A stretch of DNA of 64,000 nt from Anaerolineales bacterium (GCA_020634855.1 JACKAU010000012.1:124001-188000); one strand, 5' to 3'; counted from the first letter of the stretch, positions 27,701-37,177 are shown. Translations and numbers: made by a program. The notes: generated by a model not told the origin, from the letters alone.

Positions 27701-27927
27701 TCGTAGGGGCTTACGCCAACTCGACGACCCTGAGGGATCAGCAGCAGATAGCAAGGCTCGCGCCAATGGTACAGCGTCGCCCAAAACAGAGCGAACCCTG
27801 GCGTTTTGAGGACAATATCATTGTCGGGATGCGAGCCTATTTGGGTAATGCCTTTGCGTTGATTCAGATTATGAACCGCAATCCTGCCGTCGGGTTGGAT
27901 AATTTCCAACTGGTATTGTGTGTCCAT
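24784..27927 (-). CDS. Large FHA-like/Ig-like membrane protein of the eCIS cluster
   Basis: A 1047-residue protein. Residues 1-100 look like an FHA domain (ITQIGSHPDNDIVL), which binds phosphothreonine in other proteins. Beta-sandwich regions follow (about 155-370). One membrane segment lies at about 383-405. After it come at least five Ig-like repeats, each with a phrase like PAEVKAGQSATISWAAS, then an acidic linker EEPEEGGDEDSDEDE, and a fibronectin-III-like end. The layout suggests a cytosolic sensor head and a long external arm. It is the last intact gene of the eCIS-side operon; its link to the particle is inferred from position. Confidence 0.65.
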   Translation of the reverse strand: MDTQYQLEIIQPDGRIAVHNLNQRKGITQIGSHPDNDIVLKTPGFALFWATLYHWREPCYLLLIPQGRRVGVSPYEPIILQPQTPVMLEGQTLMLLKHGQPSAPPSSPPERAGSDLPVVNPPAYRDVVPPALVAAPRGPQRHPTPEHPPESPVEVKILTAEQTVDVEETATYLLQIINRGSIYADFKISLKSKNLEGDWLRQESVQLRSGEAREIKVEITPPRRPTSRAGHHDLYIIVTTPSYGDLKLYCSVQLTIKPYYSVHLDPLYPKIVRLFWFARSGWYQIKVRNIGNETASYQLIDSDSGDLDYRLRVFEKRWFGRKVDAFSLSPERQPKLWLRVTPLSRPLIGWGKKSRKFAVAVNSTDGHSETAALPQAQGGTLRYGPVIGPLFWLPLVALVLFVVAIYFTRAQIYDFSITPAEVKAGQSATISWAASSFSTVRVEPDIGPVANIFDSPGGSRQVKLLGQSPIHYALIVESWPAQVLPAFVTAWLSKDWLYQARVSRLALSPVKPEIRIFAADKQQFLAGETLTISWEVLDADEVTLVINGHPQRLPKTEHTHELPVTPAGDTKYELIARDDSGQEAVATPIEVRKMASPPEAVTVSETDVIEAAFAQMVISDTQVVQMIVPPPEPPKITSFNVTPNEITAGETVTIDWSVDPDATVSVYPLTGPFFSEGQATHNPQETTQYVLTVSNDQTPPIRIVREVVVQAAPTPTLSPSTPIIEYFKVDNDEIVKGEDEVKLSWSIIGKTTKIELSAGDLGTIPNLDPLGEMTLAPESTTLFVLNAYNEDTSASKTAQVKVIEPEPTEEPMAEPTEEPEEGGDEDSDEDEILKPLIDYFRADITPSNNFRAVGDGVYRIITSATVTLSWDVENADTITLVSPDVEETGERPSKGSHALGVISTTQTYELKAENKDGIDKKIIEIDIVPPSPGPPSISDDSKEDQKNKTNEIEWNYTQSDEILNQVIGFRVYRATIDSDGITLPYEKVADETELGRQVRYWPDTGQSDDFTTCKQYYVEVVYIDGLTERKKTKPSENVWASHCPQDD

Positions 27928-27946
27928 TTATGCGCTCCTTCAGTCC

Positions 27947-30784
27947 TTAGAGCCGTAAAATCTGGCGCAGCAGTCCAATAACGTCCCAACCGATCATTTG
28001 CAGCGTGAGCAACCCAACCAGCAAAAACAAGGGTGCAGCCACGGATAAGACTTGAATGACCGGCAGCCAACGCTGAAACCACGAGATGCCGGGTACGCTG
28101 ACCTCGGCTGTTTGCTCCGGTGGTTTAGCAGCGGCCGGGTGATCGAAATCTTCAGAATGGATAGTAAACAGATAACGGCCGACCCGATAAGGATCTTTAG
28201 GGGTCGCACGCAGCGTTACTTCCAGTTTCTGACCTGGTTTTAGAAACTCAGTCACGTCTTTAGTCGGATGATCTGGCCCGGCCTCGGACAATTTAGGGGC
28301 GGGCGATTGGACTTGTGAGGCGTTTTCCCCTCCTCTTCCCGCCCCAGTGGGGGGGGATTGCCTCCTCTCGCTAGCAGGAGGAGGTTGGGAGGGGGTAAAG
28401 TTGCCACTGGGTTGAGCCTTTGTCTGCCCTTGAATCTCTACCGGAGCCGGATTATCCGACGTTCGATCCGGCGACGGCATAATACCCCCTAACCGGGCTG
28501 ACGTTTGCTGGACTCGTTGGGCGGATTGCTGGGCCCGAGCCCCGTAAATTTGGCCTTGGTGCAACGTCTGGCTAGGTCTAGCTAAGCTACTCGACCATGA
28601 AAAAGGTAAGATACCTACCAACGTTTGTAGGGCTTGGCTTACTTGCCCTACCACGGCGTTAATTCCATCCGCCAAGCGAGCGGCGCTGTTCATTGTCGGG
28701 GCCGGTTGAGAGGCTAGCGGCACTGCTCCGCTCTCGTTATTGAGCGAAATGTAGGGCGCCGGTGTGGGTTTCTTAGCGGGATCGCTGAAGTCAGTCTGCT
28801 TTGACTGGGCGGTTTGCCGCCTCTGTGGGGCCGTCGTCGGGGGCAGGTCAAATTCGAACTCAAGCGCCTCGATTTGGTCCATGGCCCACAGGCGATAGTG
28901 ACAAGGCACATTACCGCAATTCTTGAGGGTGATGAGAAATTTCTGCCTTACTTTGAAACGCTGGCGTTGAAATAGATAGTCATAAGCCGCCAGGGAACCC
29001 CTAATGATGAGATATAGAGCTAACAGACCGGCCATAATGACCAAGCCATCAAACAGGTACCTAAGCCAGTTGTTGATCTTGGGGCGGTGAACAACAAGGT
29101 CGGCCTGGCCTGACTGGCCAAAGTCATCGATCGCCCGTAGGGTAACCGTGAACTCTGGTTCCTGAGCCAGCTCGTAAAGTCTTTCGTCGAGTAATGTCCT
29201 GTCAGCGATTGACCAGTCGTCTACCCTTTGGTTATCAAGTAACAATTCTTCGTGTTGGATCGGATGCAATGAAGTCATGACGTGAGTAACTGTGATAGTG
29301 GAACTGTTATAAGATTCTGTAGCGTCTCCGACTTGAATTCGAGCAGGGGTCCACAAACAGTTAGGTCCAAAGGTCAAACAGTCCGACAAGCCGACCAGCC
29401 CCCATCGATCGAGTCGCTTTTGCTGCTTGTCGGGTGCTGATGTAGTAGTCGCAGTGATTGGCAATAGCGAGACCTGTACAGGGTCTACTACATTGAGAGC
29501 GACTTCCTTTGTAACCTGGTTCATGGCGCTGTCAACGGCTATGATCATCATCGTCCGGGAAACTGTTTGGGTGAACAGTAGGGTCGGGGTAATAAGATCG
29601 GTTAATTGGTGAGGCCCGATCTGCGCGCGATTCTTGGCCGTTAACTTCAGAGTGCTAACGGGTAACTCTTCACCATCTAAAGAGACAGAAACTGTTGTCT
29701 CTGGGGCCGGGCCAGTCACCGTGATGGCTAGCGGTGTTAAGCCGCCCACGGTTTGGCCCTCTTGTAAAGACGTTTTGAGGGTTAACCGACCGGGCTTAGG
29801 GATGAACCTAGCCTGACCGGTGATCTTTGCCCCAGCAAACGTGGTGCTGACCGTAAAATTTTGAGACTTTTTTTCATGATCAACCGGTTTGGTTGACAAA
29901 AAAGTGAGCCGGTAGGCGTGTACAAAACTGCGGCTTAGGCTCTCAAGCTCGGGCTGCACCTGCTCGACTTGGGCAACAGCTTCGTAGTCGCCGCCGGTCG
30001 AATGCAACAGCGCATCGTAACGGCTCTCCGGTCGGGCGCACGCTCCAAAAACAACAAGAAACACCGGTATCTTTTGCTCCTGGACCACAGTTTCGATTTG
30101 CCTCATCTCGTTTGCCGGACCGCATTTATCCTCTAGACCTTGCCCGGCGGTGTTATCATACCGGTTAGACACGATCACAACAGCTTGGCGGGTTGCCGTT
30201 TGACCTTGCAGTTGGCCAATCGCTTGGTCAATCACCTGATGCAAGGCCGTCGTTCTGCCGGCAGGGCGGAGTGAAGCGATACTTTGGATCAAGACCTGGG
30301 TATCATTGGTGAAGGGTTCTCTCAGCCGGACCTGATCCCCAAAGGTCAAGAGCGAGACCATCTTGTCATCGCTCAACGACAAGGACTCGACAAAGCCAGT
30401 GGCCGCCTCTTGGACGTCGTCAAAATCGTCCCGTTCCGGCGATAAATAGCTGATATCCAGGGCCAGGACCACCCGAAACGCGTTGAACGTGGTTGTGGTC
30501 CGGGAGATAACTTCGGCTGATTGCCCGTCTGCCTCTTCGACAACGAAAACAGGCGGTTCGGCATTTTCGGGGACCGCGTTGGGTGGTGAGATTGCGACCG
30601 TGGCGGACACATAGGGAAAGTGGCTATCATCCACGTCCTCAATGACCAACCCCGGCTTCGGCTCCTGGGCCGAGATATCGGCCGGGAAACCGAGCCAGGT
30701 AAGCAGCAGCAATAGTATCCCGGTCGCTACTTTGGCATTTGTCCCGCTAATATGAGTAAAGGTTAAGCCGTTTTTTGTCTTCAA
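27947..30784 (-). CDS. von Willebrand A-domain membrane protein of the eCIS cluster
   Basis: A 945-residue protein with a signal segment (about 18-40). A vWA domain spans about 105-290, with a partial MIDAS LALDISYLS (D-x-S-x2-S) and TALHQVIDQAI. Beta-rich regions follow. A membrane segment lies at about 590-610. A Pro/Gln-rich linker (about 690-840) precedes a second hydrophobic pair at about 905-935. vWA domains bind metal-dependent protein partners. It lies 19 bases after the next gene's end and belongs with the FHA proteins on both sides. Confidence 0.7.
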   Translation of the reverse strand: MKTKNGLTFTHISGTNAKVATGILLLLLTWLGFPADISAQEPKPGLVIEDVDDSHFPYVSATVAISPPNAVPENAEPPVFVVEEADGQSAEVISRTTTTFNAFRVVLALDISYLSPERDDFDDVQEAATGFVESLSLSDDKMVSLLTFGDQVRLREPFTNDTQVLIQSIASLRPAGRTTALHQVIDQAIGQLQGQTATRQAVVIVSNRYDNTAGQGLEDKCGPANEMRQIETVVQEQKIPVFLVVFGACARPESRYDALLHSTGGDYEAVAQVEQVQPELESLSRSFVHAYRLTFLSTKPVDHEKKSQNFTVSTTFAGAKITGQARFIPKPGRLTLKTSLQEGQTVGGLTPLAITVTGPAPETTVSVSLDGEELPVSTLKLTAKNRAQIGPHQLTDLITPTLLFTQTVSRTMMIIAVDSAMNQVTKEVALNVVDPVQVSLLPITATTTSAPDKQQKRLDRWGLVGLSDCLTFGPNCLWTPARIQVGDATESYNSSTITVTHVMTSLHPIQHEELLLDNQRVDDWSIADRTLLDERLYELAQEPEFTVTLRAIDDFGQSGQADLVVHRPKINNWLRYLFDGLVIMAGLLALYLIIRGSLAAYDYLFQRQRFKVRQKFLITLKNCGNVPCHYRLWAMDQIEALEFEFDLPPTTAPQRRQTAQSKQTDFSDPAKKPTPAPYISLNNESGAVPLASQPAPTMNSAARLADGINAVVGQVSQALQTLVGILPFSWSSSLARPSQTLHQGQIYGARAQQSAQRVQQTSARLGGIMPSPDRTSDNPAPVEIQGQTKAQPSGNFTPSQPPPASERRQSPPTGAGRGGENASQVQSPAPKLSEAGPDHPTKDVTEFLKPGQKLEVTLRATPKDPYRVGRYLFTIHSEDFDHPAAAKPPEQTAEVSVPGISWFQRWLPVIQVLSVAAPLFLLVGLLTLQMIGWDVIGLLRQILRL

Positions 30785-30843
30785 TAGTCTGTTCGTCGCT
30801 TGGTCTATTAGTCGTTTAGTCTGTGGGTCGGTACGAATTATTT

Positions 30844-31599
30844 TTATTCTCCCGTTCGTCTCGGTTTGCGCATCACGGTCAACTCATGCTCATAATGCGG
30901 CTCGACGTAAATCACGAACGGAAATTCAACATGCTGGCCCGGATAAGCCGCTGGCGCGGTGGCTCGCAAAATCACGTGGCAATCGCCGGCGGGCGGCAGT
31001 TGACCCCGATGAAACAGCCGGAGGGTTAATTGGCCCTCGGCCCCGGCGGCCAGCAGCGGCCCCGGCTCCAGCGTAAAACATTCGTCGGTCAATTGCTCAC
31101 TCTCGACCGCCAACTCAAATTTGACGCCGGATCGATCGCCGAGATTGCAAATCCCCACATGGCCGTTCAAGATACTGCCGGGCTTCAGCCTATTCTCTGG
31201 TAAGTGCAGACTCAGCGCCAACGATGGTTGGTCATCCTCACCGGTAGGGCGGCTGGTCAACTGACCGGTCGTATGGAGCTTGAGGGTGTAGCCACCCAAA
31301 CTAAACACGTTTTTATCGGCCAGCGGCGCTGCACTACGCGGCGCAATGGAATTGGTCAGCCCTCCCGCGGTGCCATAGGCAATCACTTGATCGGTATAAT
31401 TAACCAGTTGATACAGCGTTTCGTCGCCGGGATTGACGATCAATTGAGCATGAAACTCGGCCACGCCCGGACCGCGATCTTCAGGTAAGATAATGTCGTT
31501 ATTTTTATGGCTGCCTAGGGAGATCGTCGCCTTATCGAGCAAATACACCCGCCGCCAACCGGTCTGATCGTTAACCTCAAGACTACCCGTTTGTATCAT
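30844..31599 (-). CDS. FHA-domain protein of the eCIS cluster
   Basis: A 251-residue protein. The start at 31599 is chosen because AGAGGG lies just upstream; it overlaps the end of the previous gene by 17 bases. Residues 1-100 are FHA-like (ISLGSHKNNDIILP, EFHAQL). The rest (115-245) is a beta-sandwich with acidic loops, as seen in the N-terminal part of the 1047-residue protein. Perhaps a soluble counterpart of that protein. Confidence 0.65.
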   Translation of the reverse strand: MIQTGSLEVNDQTGWRRVYLLDKATISLGSHKNNDIILPEDRGPGVAEFHAQLIVNPGDETLYQLVNYTDQVIAYGTAGGLTNSIAPRSAAPLADKNVFSLGGYTLKLHTTGQLTSRPTGEDDQPSLALSLHLPENRLKPGSILNGHVGICNLGDRSGVKFELAVESEQLTDECFTLEPGPLLAAGAEGQLTLRLFHRGQLPPAGDCHVILRATAPAAYPGQHVEFPFVIYVEPHYEHELTVMRKPRRTGE

Positions 31600-32749
31600 T
31601 AACCACCCTCTGGCCAATTACTCTTCGGCCGCTAACCCGCCGACGTTCAATGGCATAGGCAATGAGATTGCTGCCCCACTCAATCGCCGCCCGGATCTCC
31701 TCGCGTGACGGTAGCCCCTCAGGGTGGCGTCCCTGCCACAACCGGCTGTAGCCGCTGTCGATCATAACGATCCCGCTACCGGCCCACACCGTGGATATGG
31801 CCTCGCTTCGATTCGTCGGCGGAGGGGCCGCGAAAAGGTAAGGCCGGGTGAGGAGCGGATGGTCAGCCGACAGTTCCTTTAGCTGAATTGTCATCGAGTC
31901 CAATATTGCTTTGAAACGGGACTTGGCTATGTCATCAATCGCTTCAAACAGTATAGTTCCGGATTCCTCAAGCAAATAACGGCGCAGCGTGTCGCGCATA
32001 TCCTCGCCGATATCAAGATCGCCCTGACCCACCAAATAGATCAAGTTGTGTTGGGTAAGGAGCGAGTCAAGCGGGATCTCATCCTCAACGTGAGCCCAAC
32101 AGTAGCCGCTGCTATTTAGACTCTGCACAACTTGCCCTAGAGCCATACCGTGGTCTTTCTCTTGCACTTGCCCGAGGTAGCATAGGCCGATCGATACATC
32201 GACCGGTGGGCCGACTTGCCGTCTAAAATTGAGGTCGATTTCGTCGGCTGTGGGACGGCTATAGTTGGCGGCATTGACAATGACCGAGTCTTTTTGGCTG
32301 CGCCGGACCCGCGCTAACTCGATTGCCGGTGGAGAATATTGGTCGCGAGCGGCCAGAGAGAATTCCGCCTGGATGTACGACGCATCGCCCGGCTTATGAT
32401 CTTTCTGACTCGGCTTGGATCGGCTTTGCCCGTAACTTAAAAGGAGATATAACAAACCATCTAAATTCAGGCCGAGATCAAAGGACTGTATTTCCGGAAC
32501 GACGATAATTTGTCCCAAGGCATTGATGGCAATGCCGGGCAAGATGTAGAGCGCCGAGTTGGGCGGATCCTTGGCTACCACTTCTAAACCGGCAATAATA
32601 CCCGGTCCCTGCTTGAACAAGGCGTGAAAGTTTGCCCGCTGCCGGTGGTACTCTTGCGTACATTGCCAAACATCGGCCGTCACAATCAGACCATCCTCCG
32701 CCTTAATCCACCGGTTAGGGTACTGTTGTAAAATAGTTTCTGTAATCAA
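31583..32749 (-). CDS. eCIS-associated protein, C-terminal half DUF4159-like
   Basis: A 388-residue protein. The N-terminal half (1-135) has a pattern seen in proteins encoded beside eCIS baseplates: a helix with CTQEYHRQRANFHALF, then GIIAGLEVV and ILPGIAINALGQIIVVPE. The C-terminal half (about 195-375) resembles DUF4159: YCWAHVEDEIPLDSLLTQHNLIYLVGQG, with a later IVMIDSGYSRLWQG. No enzymatic motif is clear. It sits right after tail protein I, so it may close or decorate the baseplate. Confidence 0.55.
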   Translation of the reverse strand: MITETILQQYPNRWIKAEDGLIVTADVWQCTQEYHRQRANFHALFKQGPGIIAGLEVVAKDPPNSALYILPGIAINALGQIIVVPEIQSFDLGLNLDGLLYLLLSYGQSRSKPSQKDHKPGDASYIQAEFSLAARDQYSPPAIELARVRRSQKDSVIVNAANYSRPTADEIDLNFRRQVGPPVDVSIGLCYLGQVQEKDHGMALGQVVQSLNSSGYCWAHVEDEIPLDSLLTQHNLIYLVGQGDLDIGEDMRDTLRRYLLEESGTILFEAIDDIAKSRFKAILDSMTIQLKELSADHPLLTRPYLFAAPPPTNRSEAISTVWAGSGIVMIDSGYSRLWQGRHPEGLPSREEIRAAIEWGSNLIAYAIERRRVSGRRVIGQRVVNDTNG

Positions 32750-32793
32750 TTTATCTACCTCGTCAAACTATCAGATTGTAATTGTTTCAGCCT

Positions 32794-33750
32794 CTAGGAC
32801 GGTTTTAATCTTGGGAGATCATAGGCAGTGTGGGCCGGTTTTTGGCTCTCAATAATAGAAATAATCGTCTGCCACCGTACCTCTTCTTGCTCTCGTCTTT
32901 CAACCTCATCTTCAATATCGAGCGGCGGTAGGTTTAGCTCAACGACAAAAGTATGGGGCCGGTTATCTTTGCCTAAAGCCAGGTTAAAGCCCAAAGCGGC
33001 TTGGTCGCCAATTTCAAAGTTCTGGGCATTGGAAGACACTATCTCTGGCCATTTTCCGGTATAAATTTCTAGAGATTTCTGCAAGGCCCAGCGTGTACCT
33101 TGCCACCGGTACAGTTCAAGCGCATTCTCAATTAACACCCGAATCCGCTCGTCGGGCCAGGCCGGTGACCAGGTCAAATCGAGCCAACTGCCCAACCAGG
33201 GCAGAAAATGGGCCGGCGTAATTTTTGGATCGAGCAGGTAAGGCATGGTTTCGATTTGCGCTTCGAGCGGGGCTAAATAACTTTCAAAGAGCATTAAGAG
33301 CCGGCCTATGACCGGATCGTGCGACTCAAAAATGGCGGGCAAATAGCGCAGGTAAGTGCTTTTGTTTAATATCTTTATGGTTACGGTCTTGCTTGCCAAC
33401 ATTTCCTCATCCAAATCATAGAGTGAGGCTACGCTCTCGATTCGTCGCTCGGTTGCCACGGCTGCAATTTTAGCGCTTAATTGAAATTCATATTGCTCGT
33501 CGCGCTCCAACCGATCCTCAAGCTGCCAAACGATAGCGCGGTAATTTTCTGAGCTAACAACCAGGGTCGAGACCTCATCCAAACAATCAGGATCGAGGTC
33601 GATCTCGGGGGGCAGGGTTACTCTCAGGCTTGTACCCTCGAATGGTTTGGCGACGTTGACATAGGTATAAAACGTAACGGAGTCGCCGGGGAAGCAATTA
33701 TAAGCATCGACAATATGGTCAACTACGACAGCCTGAATAATCGTGTTCAA
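32794..33750 (-). CDS. eCIS baseplate protein, phage tail protein I (P2 gpI-like)
   Basis: A 318-residue baseplate component. The second half matches the phage tail protein I family (TIGR02242): YLRYLPAIFES, PLEAQIETMPYLLDP, FLPWLGSWLDLTWSPAWP, LYRWQGTRWALQKSLEIYTG. The first 125 residues are a beta-sandwich (DUF11-like) added in front. Such proteins connect the baseplate wedge to fibres. It follows baseplate J, as in Afp-type clusters. Confidence 0.85.
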   Translation of the reverse strand: MNTIIQAVVVDHIVDAYNCFPGDSVTFYTYVNVAKPFEGTSLRVTLPPEIDLDPDCLDEVSTLVVSSENYRAIVWQLEDRLERDEQYEFQLSAKIAAVATERRIESVASLYDLDEEMLASKTVTIKILNKSTYLRYLPAIFESHDPVIGRLLMLFESYLAPLEAQIETMPYLLDPKITPAHFLPWLGSWLDLTWSPAWPDERIRVLIENALELYRWQGTRWALQKSLEIYTGKWPEIVSSNAQNFEIGDQAALGFNLALGKDNRPHTFVVELNLPPLDIEDEVERREQEEVRWQTIISIIESQKPAHTAYDLPRLKPS

Positions 33751-33780
33751 AACGCTATCTCTTCTCCTGATGGTTAGCGA

Positions 33781-35859
33781 TCAATCGACCTCATCTTCTC
33801 CCACAACTTCAATGTGATGGTTAAGGGAACATAACAACCCATCTGACGGAACTCTGAGGAGTTGACCCTCGACAGGCTCCAGGAGTTGGTCAATTTCTGC
33901 TTGAGCTTGCACATCGCCGGGGGGAGGTTCATTTTTCGGCACAACCGGACGCTGTTCAACTTTAAGGCTTGGTATAAACTTAACGCCCTCGGTGCGCATC
34001 AACAGCGAGTAGATCTCGGCTTCGTGTAAGTTGCGGCCAAAGGGCCAGCCTTCCCAATCAGACCCCATAGCCTCGTCAAGGTGTATGCGCTTTTCGCTGA
34101 TCTTGGTCGGGTTAATGAAATTGCGCAGTTTGGTCAGCACCTGTTCTTGCAGCTGCGTCTCTTGCCCCAGACGCTTGGGAACGATTTTAGCCGTGACCTT
34201 GACTCCAATATAACGGGCTGATCGAACCTGCAAAGCCGCAGTCAATAACGACCGCTTCCTCAACTCCTTATGAATTGCCCGGCTAAGCTCGGTGTTGAGC
34301 TTGAGCTTCGTCAGGTCAGACTCTTCCGCGGCAGCTTTGGCTTCCTTGGGCACGACCACGATATCAATGACGCCAGGGGTAGCCTGTTTATTTAGGAGGC
34401 CGGGAACATAGCACTGGGCCCGAAGAACATCCGAATCCTTCCTGACAAAATTCTCGTAATCGGTTACGGTTACCAGACGCTCTTGGGTGCGCAGAGTGCG
34501 CAGCGCGTCAAATTCGATCTCTTCAATCGTTTCGGGATCGGTTCCGCGGGCCGCCGCTTGGCGATTGGTGACTCGATCGATATAAGGAATGGTCGATTTT
34601 AAAACTTCAATTCGATGGGCTGGCACGTTGCCGATAATCCCCCCACCGTGCCGGTATTGGCTGAAACGGATGAACCGGTCGGTTTCGGGAATACGGCCAT
34701 ACTGTCTAACTTTGGCGTCGGCCTGGCGGATACCTGGTCCCAAACGAATCTCACCGGTCCCGTAATCGATTGTAAAATGCCGGTGATTTTTTTTCGAGTC
34801 CGAAAAGTCATCAACCCGTTCCCAATCCTTCATAATGATCTTGCCGTTTTCCTCCTCTTCCACCTGCAGAGTCTCGCCTGATTGCAGCTTGAGAACAGGC
34901 GTTTGGCGCAATTGAAATTGTTGGTTTGGCTCACCGCTACTGCGTCCCAAAATTTCGTCTACGATGGTTACTGCGTGCTGGGCCCGGACCGTGGCGCCTA
35001 ACACAAAAGGCTCCAAGTGGGTGATCTTGGGCGAGCGATCATAGGGTTGGATACCCTGATCCTGATTGGGCAAGTGGCGACAGCGAAGCCAATAAGCTAC
35101 CTCGCCGTTGGCCTGCACAGGCTGCATATTCAGTGGTAGATCAAAGGTAATCTGGCCATTTTTGGCATTCAAGCCCTCGGTGGTGTCGTTTTGTGGCTGG
35201 AGTCTCTCCCAGCCCAGCGTTTCATTAATATAACAATCCCACACCAAAGGCGGATCCTTGAGCACGATGCCAGTGGCTCCCGGGTCGCAGTCCAGATTGA
35301 ACCGAAGCCGATAACCGCTGATATCTGTCTCTTTATCGAATCCCAGGTAAAAGGCATCGTCGATGAGCGGTTTATCTTGAAAAACTTGAAATGCAGACTT
35401 ATTGAGGTATTCAATAATGTCGCCCCCACGCCGGACGAAAGTAAGGGGGGGAGGAGCGATGACGGTTTTTTTCTCTGTCGTGAAAATAATCTCCGGTTCG
35501 TCTTCGGTAAGCAAGGTAGCCACTTCCGTTCCCCTGGGGATAACGGTCTCTGTTTGGTCGCCGGGCGAAATCGGAAAGGGCACCGACAGATAAAAGGTCA
35601 GTTGGACACTGGCGCTCCTGGCCGGTTCCAATTTTCGATTAAGCAAGTTCAGAAACTCGACATAATTTTTGCGCGGCAGCTGGTTAAGGCGGTAACATAT
35701 CTTTTCGGTCATCCAGGCAAAAAGTTCAATCAGGGTGATACCCGGATCGCTAACGTTGTAATCGGTCCATTCCGGACAGTACTGGATGATTTTTTTCCGG
35801 GCCTCATCAACCAGATCCTGGGCCTTCAAATCATCGAGATTGGGTGATTGAAGTGTCAC
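33781..35859 (-). CDS. eCIS baseplate wedge protein, baseplate J-like
   Basis: A 692-residue wedge protein (Afp11-like). The start LVDEARKKIIQYCPEWTDYN and GITLIELFAWMTEKICYRLNQLP is typical of putative baseplate assembly proteins. The centre has EIEEFDALRTLRTQERLVTVTDYENFVRK-type signals around 460-490, and the end has the KIVPKRLGQETQLQ region. It lies between gp25 and tail protein I in the expected order. Confidence 0.88.
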   Translation of the reverse strand: MTLQSPNLDDLKAQDLVDEARKKIIQYCPEWTDYNVSDPGITLIELFAWMTEKICYRLNQLPRKNYVEFLNLLNRKLEPARSASVQLTFYLSVPFPISPGDQTETVIPRGTEVATLLTEDEPEIIFTTEKKTVIAPPPLTFVRRGGDIIEYLNKSAFQVFQDKPLIDDAFYLGFDKETDISGYRLRFNLDCDPGATGIVLKDPPLVWDCYINETLGWERLQPQNDTTEGLNAKNGQITFDLPLNMQPVQANGEVAYWLRCRHLPNQDQGIQPYDRSPKITHLEPFVLGATVRAQHAVTIVDEILGRSSGEPNQQFQLRQTPVLKLQSGETLQVEEEENGKIIMKDWERVDDFSDSKKNHRHFTIDYGTGEIRLGPGIRQADAKVRQYGRIPETDRFIRFSQYRHGGGIIGNVPAHRIEVLKSTIPYIDRVTNRQAAARGTDPETIEEIEFDALRTLRTQERLVTVTDYENFVRKDSDVLRAQCYVPGLLNKQATPGVIDIVVVPKEAKAAAEESDLTKLKLNTELSRAIHKELRKRSLLTAALQVRSARYIGVKVTAKIVPKRLGQETQLQEQVLTKLRNFINPTKISEKRIHLDEAMGSDWEGWPFGRNLHEAEIYSLLMRTEGVKFIPSLKVEQRPVVPKNEPPPGDVQAQAEIDQLLEPVEGQLLRVPSDGLLCSLNHHIEVVGEDEVD

Positions 35860-35877
35860 GAGCGTCTCCTAAAATGC

Positions 35878-36291
35878 CTACTCTTCAGCCATAATGTAAA
35901 AGGGATAAATGATGCTGCGCTGATCGTAGGTGGCTTTGATCCGGTATTTGATCTCGAGCAACATGGCTGCCCCTTCATCATTGTCCACATTTGATGATTC
36001 GACCTGTAAGACCTCGATGCGTGGCTCCCAACGCTCCAGAGCCGTTTCGACATAGTGAGCCAGCATGCTTTCGGTCTCAGTGTTGCGGGGCGCGAAAACC
36101 AACTCGTGGATCCGGCAGCCAAACTCCGGACGCATGAGGCGTTCGCCCGGAACCGTGCCCAAGATGATGCGGATGGCTTGTTGAATGTCTTCTTCACCTT
36201 GGGCCAACGCCAATGCACCGTTATGTTTAAACCGGAGCGGAAAGGTTAACCCCTGACCTAAGAATTCCCGATTGATACGGTTGTCTTTCAT
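35878..36291 (-). CDS. eCIS baseplate gp25/GPW-like protein
   Basis: A 137-residue core wedge protein (T4 gp25, Afp9). Clear family phrases are EEDIQQAIRIILGTVPGERLMRPEFG and LAHYVETALERWEPRIEV. It joins the sheath to the baseplate in related machines. The EPR motif typical of gp25 is present as WEPRI. Confidence 0.9.
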   Translation of the reverse strand: MKDNRINREFLGQGLTFPLRFKHNGALALAQGEEDIQQAIRIILGTVPGERLMRPEFGCRIHELVFAPRNTETESMLAHYVETALERWEPRIEVLQVESSNVDNDEGAAMLLEIKYRIKATYDQRSIIYPFYIMAEE

Positions 36292-36385
36292 CCATCTTAC
36301 CTCTTCGACGAATAATGTGTCAGCCAGCGATGGTTATGGGGTTAACCCGGTAACCATCACTCAACCGCTAACCCCTTTCCACTGG

Positions 36386-37129
36386 TTAGGTAACCGTCAA
36401 CTTGACTTCGGCAAAACCGGACAGGCCGCGCTGACTGACACCGGTCAAATAGAAAAAGTGTTGTCCCACACCCAATTTAGCCATAAATTCGGCTGTCAGG
36501 TTAACTTTAATTGTCAGGCTTGGACTGCGCCAACTGCCGCCCGAGGGCGTCACCGTTAAACCTGGTGGTAGCCCTTTTGTGGCATCCAGATTCTGTTTGG
36601 CTACGCCGTTAATCAGCGTCAAAATCCACTTTAGCGGGTACGTGGTCTTCAGACGGAAGCCAATGGCCAGAGTAGAGGGCAGCATAGTCGAGGAATTGAA
36701 GGCTAACTTCGGCGGCATAACTTGGACCGCCGGCGGCCGGGTGTCTGCGAGTTCTGGGGGCAGCGGGATATCTGTCCCACTCTCTGAGGCGGAAGGCGCG
36801 GTTAGACCGGCCGGAAGCGACGCCGGCAGGCTATCGTCATAGACGGGATGGCTTTCCTGAATAAGAAGCGGTAAACCGGTGAAGGTCTGGTTGAAGTCGG
36901 TGGCTAGAACAACCTGCTGTCCTTGAATTTTTGTGGTGTTGAGATGCATCGAGCGCAGTTGGTACCCCACACACGGATGAATAACAAAGGGGCAACTCAG
37001 GACACCTGTGTCGTTTTCAACCAAAACAGGACCATTGTTAACCAGCCATATCGGATTTTTTGAGATGCTGCGGCCCAGCCCCCCGTGGGGACAGGTAATC
37101 ACCGCATTGGTAGTTAATACCTGGGGCAC
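36386..37129 (-). CDS. eCIS spike-tip protein, PAAR-like with Ig-like extension
   Basis: A 247-residue protein. The first 95 residues resemble PAAR-like (DUF4280) tips: MPQVLTTNAVITCPHGG, then CPFVIHPCVGY and GLPLLIQ, with cysteines and histidines that could hold a metal. The C-terminal part (about 130-245) is an Ig-like domain. It follows the VgrG-like spike gene by 48 bases, the place of Afp10. The extension is not usual for a minimal PAAR and may present a surface at the tip. Confidence 0.75.
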   Translation of the reverse strand: MPQVLTTNAVITCPHGGLGRSISKNPIWLVNNGPVLVENDTGVLSCPFVIHPCVGYQLRSMHLNTTKIQGQQVVLATDFNQTFTGLPLLIQESHPVYDDSLPASLPAGLTAPSASESGTDIPLPPELADTRPPAVQVMPPKLAFNSSTMLPSTLAIGFRLKTTYPLKWILTLINGVAKQNLDATKGLPPGLTVTPSGGSWRSPSLTIKVNLTAEFMAKLGVGQHFFYLTGVSQRGLSGFAEVKLTVT

Positions 37130-37177
37130 GTCTTCTTCCTCTCTATTATAGACTTTGCAGACTTTTGTAGAGTTTGT

